A program made the translations under genes and the position numbers. Below are positions 43,608 through 55,470 of a DNA stretch of 64,000 bases, piece after piece. Position 1 is the stretch's first letter; each line of letters starts with the position of its first letter. A model generated the notes under the pieces. The model did no database searches. It was given only the letters and a program-made list of their open reading frames with translations, and had not been told where the DNA came from. The DNA comes from Escallonia rubra (taxonomy: Eukaryota > Streptophyta > Magnoliopsida > Escalloniales > Escalloniaceae), in contig JAVXUO010000733.1 in the NCBI GenBank assembly GCA_033065855.1, forward strand, positions 62,001 to 126,000, written 5' to 3'.

Positions 43608-45223
43608 TTGTCCTACCGAAAGAGTGTTGGGGTCATGATTCAGAGCTCAGACAGAATAAGAACTCCAACCTATAATCGGCCCAAGTTTAGACTAGTTTGA
43701 TGTCATTTTTGCTACGGGGGTGCTTTTACGGTCAACAAAACCAGACTTTGAAGGCTTTTATGTTTGCTAGTGATCTGCTCTGTACCCTTGGTGAATCATG
43801 ATCTTCTCAACCTCTACTTGGCCATTAAAGGAAAAAATGAAAAAAAAGGAGAAAATAGAAACAAGTCCCAGTCTTAAAAATAAAGTGTGTTACACAAACG
43901 TAATATACTTGGAGAATAGCATGACGAGTATGTCATCCTGAATTTAGAACTGACGGAGGGCATATCGCTTTGGTCACTATATTTACATAGGATGTGGATT
44001 CCTTTGGACTCTTAGATACCAACTCTGAGAGTCGCGTGTGCATGTTAGTAAGCATGAAACTATATGCTTCTTAAAGCTTTTTTAAATTTTTTTGATGACG
44101 ATTTTATAATTTTTAGTTGAACTTCGTGCCTTAATATGGTTCAAAGTTTTTTTGCAACGGAATTTTTCCTTCGTTGGTGTTGTTAGTTTCTTTCTAGGAG
44201 AATGTATAAATTCAGAAAAATACTAACTTTCTCCAAGCTTCTTATTCATATCTCTCATCAAAAAAGGTGCTATCTAATATGTACACGTATAGGGTGGTGA
44301 TCGAGATCCAGTGTTGAAAATTTTACTATTTTCTCTAGTTGTGATGTGGCTGTTCACATTGCGCAATGGACGGCTGAGATTTTTTTTTTATATATATATT
44401 TGGAATTTCGCCTAACCCCCCAAACAAGGGGCGGTTAGCTTTTATTCAAATATAATATAATCTAATTATATATAAAAGAAAGTTTGCTTGATACATTTGG
44501 TCACCATCTTTCCATATCCTTGTAGAGTGTTTAAGCTTGGGTAACAGAACTGTGTGTAGCAGTTCATGCCAAAACAAACCTATTTTATACATGATTTTTG
44601 TTCTCAAGTTCGATCCAGTGTCTCGTTATTTGCAACTTGGATAGTTGGAGATTAGTATTACCAAGCAATTTCAAGAAGCATAATTTGGAGTGAGCATGAC
44701 ATGAATTTGATTAATATCCCCATTAGGCCATAGCACACTGCAGTCGAACATAGCCTCGCTGATTGGATGGGTGTTTGCTGTTGAGGTTGAAAATGTTGTT
44801 GTGGATACTTCCAATGTTGAGATAAGCACGACGGAACATATGTTCCTGGATAAGTTGGAAGGAGGAAATAAGAAGAGTATAATGGTGGAGGTTAAAGGGC
44901 TGGAATTGCCTGTAGGGAAGAAGTTTGCGATGTCATGGAAATTTGGAATCAAAGGTTAAGGATATAAAGAGGTTCTCTCATGTGTTCAACATCTGTCTCT
45001 ACATTTTATTTCTTTCAAGAATTCATCATCCTTCCAAATTGTTTGGTATTTTTGATGTGAGGAGATAGGCTAAATCTATATCCATGCCTTTTTCATAAGA
45101 GGTCAAGAGAATTGAGGAGGTAGTCTAAAAAACGAACCAATCTGAGATCCAAAGGCTCTACCCCCCCCCCCCCTCCCAAATTGCCTTGACAAAATGAAAA
45201 GTAAAAATTTATGTGTCAGCTCG
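43608..45223. other. Intergenic DNA between the TR-GAG and gypsy elements
   Basis: No recognised gene. A possible 5'-truncated LINE tail on the minus strand lies at about 44383-44450 (T run, then TTTCGCCTAACCCCCCAAAC). A C run lies at about 45161-45174. The frame at 44771-44959 has no recognised match and is left unassigned. Confidence 0.4.
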
Positions 45224-45228
45224 TCTAC

Positions 45229-45673
45229 TGTTGTGGATGAAATCCGGGACAAGCTTCCAACGACTCGCGAATAAACCTGCACAGCAAAAACGACACCGGT
45301 GACTCGCCGGAAGTATTTCTGGCGGGGAAACTCCGATGCTTAAGTCAACAAATGTGTTTGAGAGAATCTAAATAAATTATCAATCAAAGACTTACCTTTC
45401 TCTCTTTCCCCTTTTTCTTTATATAGAGTCTCCTATTAGTGGGTAGTTATTCCTCCTTATTAGGGGGTTACCCTACTAAGTAGGGAGTTACTCATGATTA
45501 GTGGCCTAGTTAATATCACTTAATGGGTTGTTACCAGCCATCATGGAGAAGTGGATTAATGGGTAAGTGGGTTATACTGATTCCCCACTTTCTCAAGGTT
45601 AAAGAGGCGGTTATGGTTCTTCCAGATGATGACATGTGTCATTATCTTGGCTTTGCTAGTTTTGCCCATATCA
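45229..45673 (-). repeat. 3' LTR of the Tat gypsy element
   Basis: On the plus strand it runs from TGTTGTGGATGAAATCCGGG to GCCCATATCA. TTTGCCCTCATTCC at 45674-45687 reads as a purine-rich tract on the minus strand, the expected polypurine primer. Confidence 0.95.
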
Positions 45674-45734
45674 TTTGCCCTCATTCCATGTTCTTTTTCT
45701 TGAAAAAAAGGGCATGGAAGAAACTTTGCTTTTT

Positions 45735-46790
45735 TAGTTGGGTGACTACTCGGTTATACTAGTAGAGGCCTTAATGGGTTTGTCTACTCGGTATGGAGAG
45801 TAGATGACTTATGGACTCGTCTACTCTGCTGGGAGAGTAGAGGCCTTCATGGGTCGTCTACTTGGCTGGGAGAGTAGAGGAATTATGGACTCGTCTACTC
45901 GGCTGGGAGAGTAGATGAATTATGGACTTGTCTACTCGGCTGGGAGAGTAGAGGCCTTCACGGGCTCGTCTACTCGGCCGGGAGAGTAGATGCCTTCACG
46001 GGCTCGTCTACTCGGCCGGGAGAGTAGATGCCTTCACGGGGTCGTCTACTTGGCCGGGAGAGTAGAGTAGTTATGGACTCGTCTACTCAGCCGGGAGAGT
46101 AGAGGCCCTCATGGGCTCGTCTACTCGGCCGGGAGAGTAGAGGAGTGATGGACTCGTCTACTCGGCGGGGAGAGTAGAAGCCTTCATGGGCTCGTCTACT
46201 CGGTCGAGAGAGTAGATGCCTGCATGGGCTCGTCTACTCGGCCGGGAGAGTAGAGGCCTTCATGGGCTCATCTACTCGGTCGGGAGAGTAGAGGAGTTAT
46301 GGACTCGTCTACTCGGCTGGGAGAGTAGAGGAGTTATGGACTCGTTTACTCGGCTGGGAGAGTAGAGGCCTTCATGGGCTCGTCTAATCGGCTGGGAGAG
46401 TAGAGGCCTTCATGGGTTGGTCTACTCGGTCGGGAGAGTAGAGGCCTTCATGGGCTAGTCTACTCGGTCAGGAAAGTAGAGGAGTTATGGACTCGTGTAC
46501 TCGGCTGGGAGAGTAGAGGAGTTATGGACTCGTCTACTCGGCTGGGAGAGTAGAGGCCATGTTGGTCTAAACGCGCTCGTCTACTCGGCTGGGCGAGCAA
46601 AGGCTTAGGCCACGAAATGGGCTCGTCTACTCGGCTTGGCTAGTAGAGGCCATGTTGGTCTAAACGCGCTCGTCTTCTCGACTGGGCGAGCAGAGGCTTA
46701 GGCCATGAAATGGGCTCGTCTACTTTGCTTGGTGAGTAGAGGCCATGTTGGTGTAAACGCGCTCGTCTACTCAATTTTATTATGGTTTTC
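45735..46790. repeat. ~38-bp tandem array with a hairpin in each unit
   Basis: About 27 units of the form GGCTCGTCTACTCGGCCGGG plus AGAGTAGAGG and a CTTCAT or AGTTATGGA spacer. Each unit has an inverted TCTACTC/GAGTAGA pair. Unit variants alternate, and the last units are longer with GGCCATGTTGGTCTAAACGC. It sits between the antisense ORF and the 3' LTR, where Tat elements are known to carry variable tandem repeats. Confidence 0.93.
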
Positions 46791-47114
46791 ATCAAGGGGT
46801 ACAAAGGTAAACTTTTCTCTGTTACCGCAGTGAATGAGCACCACATGGCAGTCATCCACTTAGGATTTCCAAAGGTCACAAGATCTCGTCCGTCAGATCT
46901 TGGTTAAAATGTCTATAAGGAGCTAGTCCTTTTCCCTTTTCATTTCACTTTCATCCTGGGTGAGAGCGTTTGAGTTGGCGATTATTGACTGAGAGCTTTG
47001 AAGAAGAATTCTTTAAGTTTGTTGGGTTTTGCAGATTCGACTCTTCTTTCTTCCAAGTAGGCTCCCAACTTTTGTTCAACTTATTTGAATTTCTTGTTTT
47101 TTTTATCTAAAATC

Positions 47115-49198
47115 ATGTATGGGCCAACAAGTGAAAATGTTTATGAGTCTGGCAACGAGGCTAGGAGTGTGAGGGCACAACCTACCTTTGACCCAATGTT
47201 TTTAGAGGTTGGAGTTTCTCTAGTCTCCTTTCAAGAGCCGAAGGGAGCCTCTGCTAAGGAGGTCTTAACAGATAAAGCCCAATCTCCTAAGCCCTTCGAT
47301 GCTCATACTCTAAGGAGTAGACTGAGTAGCTATGACCTTAAAATTTTGTGAGAACGTTGTGAAATTCCACCAAGTATAAAACTCAGACTGCCCGACGATG
47401 GGGAGTCGGCCAATATGACAACTTTGAACGAAATAGGGGTGTACTTAGATATGTTCACTAACGGTTTCAGGGTGCCAATCCATCCCTTTTATATCTCTGT
47501 ATTGAATGCGTATGGTCTTGCACCCGGCCAATTTTCCCCACAAGCCTGGCGCTTCATGTATTTTTTTCATATACCAGTGTCACAAGCTTGGCTTACAACC
47601 TAGAGTGAGAGTCTTTCGGTGGTTTTACACCATCTGTTCAATAACCAGACAAGTGGGTGGTATTTTCTTACTCGACGCCCGAAGGCCGAAGCCAATTTAT
47701 TTCCACATCCCCCGTCGTCCAACCACAATTGGAAGGACAAGTTTCTATTCGTTACGCTACCCATATACCAAAGATTCTTTTTTAACAACGTATGGCTCTC
47801 CGAATGCGAGACTAGGAGTTGTAATGCGTTAAAGGAAAATGATTTGAGTGATACAGACCTTGCACATATTAAAAGGCTCAAAGAGGCCGAACATTTAGAT
47901 TCCAAGTATCCACTAAGTAATGTTCAGCTTTGTGAATGTGGAATCATATTTTCCCTCGACGAGGACTTGAATGAAGAAGAGGAAGAAGAGGGCGAGAATG
48001 ACCCCAATAAACATCTTTTGGCTATTATGTAGATAAACCTGTTGTGCTGTAATCTTACTCTTCTTAATTTTGCAGAAGAAATGTCTTCAAGGGGAGATGG
48101 TAGTGGTGGTGGTAGTCGAGTACAGGGAGATCCTCCTCTCTTTAATGCCCAAGGGGTGTTAGGGGACAACATCCCCGATGAGTTGGCCTCCATCCATGGT
48201 ATAGAAGAGGAAGTCCAAGATTTAGACTTCAGTGCTCTCATCTCTGCTCCTCAGGCGTCTGCCCCCCAGCCAAAGGAAGTGGCAAAAAATGTTGTCTTAG
48301 GCCTGGGGTCTCGAGACAAGGCCAAAGAGGTGTCCAAGAAGCAAAAAGTTTCTAAGGCTAGAACGTCTTCATATACTCGGTCTGATACGCCTCATCGACC
48401 AGGCTGGAGCGTGTCTGCTGATGAGTCTGTTTTCAAGAGCACTCTTACTGCTTGGGAGTGGTCGAGCCACGCGATAATCCCTATAGATCGCGTCACTCTT
48501 TCTGGCTTTGGCGTTACTAAAACGGTCAATAGCATGGTTCAACTCATGTCTCAGGTATGCTTTGGTAAATTCTCTTAATTTTTGTTCGCTCCTCCTAATT
48601 CAGCATTCAGCAGGCGTTGGCTCAAGTACAAATCAGAGCAGAGAAGTTGATCGCGGCAGACAAGGTTTTAGATGAGGAGAGAAAGCGAACCCTTGTTGAG
48701 AACAACTTTCGGAGGGAAGCTGAGAAAAAGGTGGAGGAGCTGAGCTGGGTGGTTGAGCGTTTGGAACGCTCAAAGACTAATCTGACAGAGCGGGTGCAAC
48801 AATTAGAGGCCGACCAGAAGAGCGTGGCGACTGAGGCAGTTAGAGAATACAAGAAGTCTCAATCTTACACTGATCAGCGCCTGTATGATTTAAAGAGGGC
48901 TCTCGTGTATGGCTATAATGAATGCAAGAAGGACATCCACAAACATTTTCCCGAGATGGACCTCACCATTTATGAGCACAAGTTCGCTCGTGAGATCACG
49001 TCAGACGATGCTAATCGTAGGGAGGCAGAGGCTCACAAGAAGGCCATGCAGGCAGATCCACCATCGCAAAGGCTTCTATCTCCAAGTTCTGCTGCTAGTT
49101 GTAGCCTAGGTGCATCTGGTGCTGCTTCTGGAGTAATCTCGACAGTCCAGCAGCCAGACATTGATGCAGGAAGGTCTCGACAGGCTACTGATGTGTAG
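47115..49198 (+). pseudogene. Antisense extra ORF of the Tat element ('gypsy-type transposase' domain plus coiled coil), spliced, decayed
   Basis: Transcribed opposite to gag-pol. The block 47415-47590 (FRVPIHPFYISVLNAYGLAP; GQFSPQAWRFMYFF) matches the plant domain called putative gypsy-type transposon. It is broken by TGA at 47349-47351 and frame changes near 47580 and 47640. An intron probably separates 48028 from 48076. A second intron (48555-48610, donor CAG|GTATGC, acceptor TTCAG) joins the frames exactly in phase. The last exon encodes a long coiled coil (EKKVEELSWVVERLERSKTN) and ends at 49198. Such ORFs are known in Tat elements; their function is unknown. Confidence 0.75.
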
Positions 49199-49440
49199 TT
49201 AGCCGAGTAGAAGGAGAGGGCGTGCGTATGTAACTGGCTATTGACCCTACTTTTGTAATCATTTGGCCTACTTTTGTATCAAAGCATGTGTATTGCAAAT
49301 GGAATGAAATGAACATTTTATTTCTCAATTAATTGATAGTCGTTTTACATCGTACTGAGATATTTCTCAGTTAATTGATAGTCTACTACTAAGAACAAGG
49401 ATGTCTGGTGATGGAAGGATGCCCCCAACCTTAGCCTGGT

Positions 49441-50673
49441 TCATGGGTAATAGCGTTTTAAGTTGGTCGCATTCCATGTTTTGGGGATGTCCTTTCCATT
49501 TAATTCCTCCAAGTGATATGAGCCTGGTCCTCCAAGTTTAGTCACTATATATGGGCCTTCCCAATTTGGTGCTAACTTGCCCACGACATCACGAGGTGTT
49601 GAGGCTTCCATTCGGCAGAAGATGAGATCACCAACGCGAAAAGCACGAGGACGGATGCGTCTATCGTGATATCTGGCGACTCTCTGCTGATATGCGGCAA
49701 GTTTGACTTGCACATGTTCTCTCTGCTCATCCAAGAGGTCAAGGTTGCAACGTAAAGCTTCGTTGTTCCTGTCTGTGTCATATGTGAGCAGCCGAAGAGA
49801 GGGTAGGCCTATTTCCACCAGGATAAGTGCTTCTGCACCAAAGGCCAAGTTGAAGGGGGTCTCGCCTGTTGGGTTCCTTGTAGTCGTACGATAGGCCCAA
49901 AGATTTTTTGGCAGTTCTTCGATCCAAAGCCCTTTTGCCCCATCGAGCTTCTTTTTTATCCCTTGCAGGAGTGTATGATTGGTGACCTCTGTCTGTCCGT
50001 TCGTCTGTGGGTGTGCTACTGAAATGAAGCGTTGTTCAATTGATAAATTAGCACAAAACATGCGGAAGGTGAGGTTGTCGAACTGCCTCCCGTTATCAGT
50101 GATGAGCACGCGAGGGATCCCAAAGCGACAGACGACCGAGCGCCAAAAGAAATCTTCGCATTTCTTTTCTATGATTGAGGATAGGGCCTCGGCTTCTACC
50201 CATTTAGTAAAATAATCAATAGCAACAATCACAAATTTTCGCTGAGCAGGAGCTGGGGGGAAAGGACCTAAGATGTCCATACCCCACATGGCGAAGGGGA
50301 TAGGGCTGCTCAGCGTGGTTAGTGTGGTAGGGGCAAGCTTTGGCACAGGCGAGAATCGTTGATAGGCGTCGCATCTCTTTGAATATTCTAATACATCTCG
50401 TTGCATGGTCGGCCAATAATATCCTTGGCGGAGGACTTTGTGTGCTAGGGTTTTCCCTCCTAACTGCTGGCCGTAAATGCCCTCATGGACTTCGCGTAGG
50501 GCGTAATCTGCTTCTATAGGGGCAAGGCACCGAAGGTAGGGGAGAGTAAACGGCCATTTGTACAGCACATCATCTATAATTGTATATCGTGCTGAGCATG
50601 AGATGACTCCTCTAGTTTGCTTCCGATCAGCTGGTAGGGTGCCGTTCGAAAGGTAGGCCTTGATGGGATCCAT
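49441..50673 (-). CDS. pol: Integrase region of the Tat gypsy pol (410-codon open stretch)
   Basis: The Zn-binding H-H-C-C has H63, H78 and C101, but the last Cys is Tyr104. The catalytic triad is Asp133 (GMDILGPF), Asp193 (ITDNGRQF) and Glu229 (NGQTEVTN). The C-terminus (EGPYIVTKLGGPGSYHLEEL) ends in WNATNLKRYYP without a chromodomain, as in Tat elements. It is the longest undamaged stretch of the element, but the zinc finger change and upstream stops argue against activity. The upstream boundary is the first Met, not a real protein start. Confidence 0.9.
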   Translation of the reverse strand: MDPIKAYLSNGTLPADRKQTRGVISCSARYTIIDDVLYKWPFTLPYLRCLAPIEADYALREVHEGIYGQQLGGKTLAHKVLRQGYYWPTMQRDVLEYSKRCDAYQRFSPVPKLAPTTLTTLSSPIPFAMWGMDILGPFPPAPAQRKFVIVAIDYFTKWVEAEALSSIIEKKCEDFFWRSVVCRFGIPRVLITDNGRQFDNLTFRMFCANLSIEQRFISVAHPQTNGQTEVTNHTLLQGIKKKLDGAKGLWIEELPKNLWAYRTTTRNPTGETPFNLAFGAEALILVEIGLPSLRLLTYDTDRNNEALRCNLDLLDEQREHVQVKLAAYQQRVARYHDRRIRPRAFRVGDLIFCRMEASTPRDVVGKLAPNWEGPYIVTKLGGPGSYHLEELNGKDIPKTWNATNLKRYYP

Positions 50674-50674
50674 C

Positions 50675-51250
50675 CATGATGGCTCATGTGTTGTCTACAT
50701 TACCTCATGGTGATTGATACTTGGTTCGTGAAGAAGCTCCAAATGAATGGTTTGACCAAACCTAGACTGATCAAGGGAAGCAAAGTGAGAAAGCGCGTCG
50801 GCCGATGCATTGTCTACTCAGCTGACCTGGGTAATGTCGAAGTACGTAAAAGTCTCCGTAAGCTTCTTTGCTTTTTGAAGATATTCAGCCATCTTCGCAT
50901 CTCGTGCTTCATACTCTCCAAAAAGTTATTTTACGACGAGTTGCGAGTCGCTATGGGCATGAAGTGCTTCTGTCCACATAGCCTTGGCAAGGTGCATTCC
51001 AGCGATAAGGGCTTCGTACTCGGCCTCATTGTTAGAAGCGGGGAAGTCAAAACGTAGGGCATACTATACTACAAGGTTTTCTGGGCCGTTGAGGATTAGT
51101 CCAGCCCCACTTCCGTTGGCATTAGAAGAACCATCTACATGGAGGGTCCAAGTAAAAGGCCTCTCCTTCTGGGGTGGTTGCTCCTCGTCTTCAATGGGCA
51201 GAGTGCACTCGATGATGAATCAGCTAGGGCTTGACCCTTGCTGGAGGGGT
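50675..51250 (-). pseudogene. Second (archaeal-type) RNase H domain of the Tat element
   Basis: On the minus strand, in one frame with several stops, are LHVDGSSNANGSGAGLIL, FPASNNEAEYEALIAGM, SDSQLVV and DNASADALSHFASL, the hallmarks of the extra aRNase H that only Tat-type plant gypsy elements carry between RNase H and integrase. Confidence 0.85.
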
Positions 51251-51257
51251 GCGGCTT

Positions 51258-52263
51258 CTAGTGGATGTCAAACTCTCCAAGTTCAATGGACCATGGGACC
51301 AGCCATCCTGACATATCATGTTTGTGAAGTATTCGTCGCAATGGTTTGTCCGTGAGCACCGTTATGGAGTGAGATTGAAAATAACGCCGACGTTTTCGAG
51401 CCGCTATCAAGAAAGCGAATGCAAGCTTCTCCGTATTTGGATATCGCAGCTCAGCACCTTGTAGCAGTTTACTCACATAATAAATAGGCAATTGCTTACC
51501 ATCCTGTTCTCGGACGAGCACTGCACTGACAGCCGATCCCGCTATGGCCAGATACAGGAAGAGTTCTTCCCCCACAAGTGGTTTTGAGAATAGTGGGGGC
51601 GTTGCCAGATAATTCTTTAATGCTTCAAAAGAGGTTTGACACTCATTAGTCCATTCAAAGTCCTTTATGTTTTTCAAAGCCTTGAAAAAGGGCAAACATC
51701 TTTCTACAAACTTGGAGAGGAATCTGCTTAGTGCTGCTATTCGCGCAGTCAGCACTTGCACATCTTTTACTCTCTTCAGGGCGGTCATACTTGTATGGCC
51801 TTGATCTTCTCTGGGTTGGCCTCTATGCCTCTGAACGAGAACATAAAACCCAGGAACTTCCCCGACGAGACCCCAAAAGCACACTTAGCTGGATTGAGGC
51901 GCATCCTATATTCGCGCAGGAGGTTAAAGCATTCTTGGAGGTCGACAATATGATCTGCTGCGCGGAGGCTTTTGATGAGCATGTCGTCGACATAAACCTC
52001 CATGTTCTTCCCCACCAAGGGCTTAAATATCTTGTCAACAAGCCGTTGGTAGATGGCACATGCGTTCTTCAAGCCGAAAGGCATGACTTTGTAGCAAAAG
52101 AGACCTTTGTCTGTGATGAAGGTCATTTTTGCTACGTTGTCATCATGCATACTAATCTGATTATAGCCGGAGAAGGCATCCATGAAACTAAGTAACTCGT
52201 GCCCCGATGTCGCATCTATCAGAGTATCGATGTGGGGTAGAGGATAGCTATCCTTGGGACATG
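51258..52263 (-). pseudogene. pol: Tat gypsy reverse transcriptase (C-terminal part) and RNase H
   Basis: The stretch 52263-51785 carries SGYNQISMH, FCYKVMPFGLKNA and the YVDD motif (51994-51983). A frame change near 51790 leads to the connection and RNase H region (LTARIAALSRFLSK; TDKPLRRILHKHDMSGWLVP). The reading frame stops at the element B insertion and resumes at 58065. Confidence 0.9.
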
Positions 52264-52268
52264 CCTTG

Positions 52269-53703
52269 TGTTAGCCCTATGGTTGGATAACCTAGGCTTA
52301 CATCTTGTTTTGATGATAACTACACATTGATTATGCTCTAATGTGTGCTTTGAGTGTATTCTTTGTTGGTATATACAAACACACTCATGAAGACACTTTT
52401 GAGAATTTGGATAGATGGATTAAAGACAAAAAAGGTTAAAGATATGGTGACATGCTATGGAAGCTTCATCAAGTCCAATGTCACAGAGCAAGAAAGAATG
52501 CATAGGCTAAGTTATTATTGATTGATCTTTACAATTATGTAACTAGTCTTGGTTTGATGCTTGGATTGATGACTATGACCTACAAAGACCTTAGGACACC
52601 TTGTGCATTGCATGTGAGTTCTTAACCTTTCACACAAGTATGGTTCTTGAAAATGAGTGATCCTTGGAGCTCACTCAGATTTTCTCAAAAACTATTTTGG
52701 TGCTAATATTTTCATATCTTGATAAAACTTTTATTAGCTTTCGAACGCAAAAAATGGCACCTCAATCCGATTTTTCTAGAGAAAGTTATGCTCAAAATAG
52801 GAAATAGGGTTCCATGAGGCAGCCGATAGGCAATAGGGTAATACAGTCGACTGTATTTGAATCCAGTCGACTGCATTGGTCAAAATTCAGCTCCAACGGC
52901 TATTTTCGAGGACAAGACTCCAATGGCTATTTTAGAGGGAACCCAGTCGACTGCATTGGGAATACAGTCGACTGCAATGGCAGTTTTGCTCATATTATGC
53001 CTATAACGGCTATGTTTCATATCTTCTCTATATAAATGATTTGGGGCTTCATCATACACCATGGAAACCACATTATAAGCTTCCATTCAATAGAGAAACA
53101 TCAAGACTCATAGATTAAACTTTTCTCTCTTCATCTTCACGATTTTACATCATCAAAGAGAGCATCTTTGTGAGCAATTCTTTGATTGAGAGTGATCATC
53201 CTTCAGGTCATCAATTCTCTCATCTCTCTATTGTACTAGAGCTTGATTTGTACTCATTTCCTTTCAAGAGGATTTCTTTGTACACAATTGATCTTTGTAA
53301 AAGAATTGTGATCAAGACTTGTGTTTGTCAAGTCTTGGGTGAGCTTTGTGGATTCAAGGCTTGTGCTTGGTGTGGGGATATCATCAAGTGTTGTAAGGGT
53401 TTTCATCTTGACCCAAAAGAAGATTGTTGCTAGTGGATTCTAGTGCTCTTACAAAGGACTTCCTTGAAGAGGTGGATGTAGGCTTGAGGGTAGTTCAAGC
53501 CGAACCATTTAAATCTCATTGTCAAGTATCTCTAACTCAATCTCTTTACTTGTTGCTCTTTAATTGTTTGAGATTGTTTGGTTAGCATCTTCATTGAAAT
53601 ATTACTTGGTTTGATTGAGATTTATGATTGTGCTTAGTTTAAATTCCCCATTAATTTTCAAAAACCCTCTTCACCCCCATCTAGGGTTGTTTTATTGGTT
53701 TCA
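52269..53703 (+). repeat. 5' LTR of element B (1435 bp)
   Basis: It has AGTCGACT palindromes at 52845, 52865, 52945 and 52966 and TATAAAT at 53031-53037. It is 41 bp shorter than the 3' LTR, which is largely explained by two fewer palindrome units. Confidence 0.95.
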
Positions 53704-53705
53704 AG

Positions 53706-53719
53706 TGGTATCAGAGCCT
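53706..53719 (+). other. Primer binding site of element B
   Basis: TGGTATCAGAGCCT, identical to that of element A and at the same distance from the LTR. Confidence 0.93.
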
Positions 53720-53761
53720 CGACTCTTGATTTTTTGGTTAACACCTAGAGAGTGAAAAGAT

Positions 53762-55470
53762 CACGAGGTTTCCTAGTCATGAGGGGAGTTCTATTACTAG
53801 ACCTCCACTTTTTGATGGGTCTTCATATAGTATATGGAAAATTAAGATGTGAGTATTGTTAGAATCTTTAGATTATGAAATGTGGGGAATCGTTGAAGAT
53901 GGCCCTTATGTTCCAACCAAGAAGATTAGGAATAAGCTTGTGCCAAAGGAGAAATCCGAATTTAATGACTATGATAGAAATATGCTTTGCATGAATTCTA
54001 GAGCTAAGAATTGTCTTGTTTGTAGTCTAAACACAAATGAACTCAATCGAGTTATTATGTGTGATTCGGCTAAGAGTATGTGGGATACACTTCAAGTCAC
54101 TCATGAAGGGACTTCTCTTCTAAGAGATTCAAAGATGAATTTATGGCATAGAGAATATGAATTGTTTTAAATATTTTCTGATGAATCTATTATGGAAATG
54201 AATTTTCGTTTCACTAAAATTGTTAATACTTTGAAACAATTAGGAAAAGATTTCTCTAACGGTGATCTTGTGAGAAAGGTAATTAGGTCATTACCTAGAG
54301 AATGGGATACAAAAATCACCACAGTTCAAGAATCAAAGGATCTCAATACCTTTCCGTTGGATGAATTAATTTTCTCATTGATGACCTATGAAATGCAACT
54401 CGAATCATCCAGGCAAAAAGTTCCAAAGAAGAAGAATAAGTGCATTGTTTTTAAAGCTTTATCAACAACGGATCAATCTTCATGTGCGGAGGAGAAAGAC
54501 TTGAATAACAAAGATATTGATATACTTGCAAAGGAATTTAATGAGTATCTCAAAATGAAGAAAGATGGAAACTTGAACAAGAGTAAGAATGAGTCAAGTA
54601 TGGAGAGTACCTCAAGGGAGAATAAGAAGAAGAACGAGGCAAGAAAGAAGCACTCCATAAAGACATCAATTAAAGCCATTATTTGGAGCGATAACGACTC
54701 AAGTGGAGATGAATGTGGTGATTTCGATGATATAGATTCAAATCTATGCTTCATGGCTCAAAAAGAAGATGAAGTAACTTCTTCATATAGTGATAACAAT
54801 TGCTTCAATGATGATATTTATGATTCTTACGCTTTTTTATACGAATAATCCGTGAAATTAGCCAAGAAAAATTATGCTTTGAAAAAACAAGTGCATGTGA
54901 TTTCAAAAGAGCTAGATGACTTAAAAAGTGAAAATAATGAGTTGCATGCCAAGAATGAATGCATATCTAGCCATTTATATGTAGAGCATGTGAATAATGA
55001 TTTGGTTGAATTGATTGTGAGCATTCCTAGCATAAAACAAATCTCTTGTAATACTTCGATTTTAGAAAAACAAAATGAAATTTTAAAGCTTGAAATTTGT
55101 GATTTGAAAAGATGCCTTGAAAAATTTGTTGATGGTAAAAACAACTTGGATGTCATGCTTGGACACCAAAGAGTTGGCCTAAACAAAGGCGGTGTTGGAT
55201 TTAATCTCCTCACCTTGCCTCCTAAAGTTTTTAAACAACAAGCTAGGTTAAATGTTCCTCCAAGACAACCAAAGAACTATTGCACACCATTTACACATTG
55301 TGGTTGATGCAACAAGAAATGACATATGACTAGTTATTGTCCTTATAGAATTGTTTATGTTGGATGTGTAAAGAAATTGTGGGTTGTTAAAGAGTTTCTT
55401 AATGTTGCCTAGACTAACACTCATGGACCCAAGAAAATGTGAGTACCAAAAGTTAGGCCTAAATTGTAAT
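53762..55470 (+). pseudogene. gag: Element B gag, heavily decayed
   Basis: Colinear in one frame with element A gag. The position of its start codon is ACG (53762-53764 region). Stops occur at 53848, 54168-54170, 54846-54848, 55305-55307 and soon after. The first CCHC knuckle present in element A is missing. The second begins CG, then the 55305 stop, then CNKK. The N-terminal capsid region (LVRKVIRSLPREWDTKITTV) and the coiled-coil segment (ECISSHLYVEHVNNDLVELI) are well conserved. Confidence 0.88.

Noticed and set aside
44771..44959. 62-codon ORF and its antisense partner
   Set aside because: No recognised domain, no splice or promoter context, and both strands are equally open.
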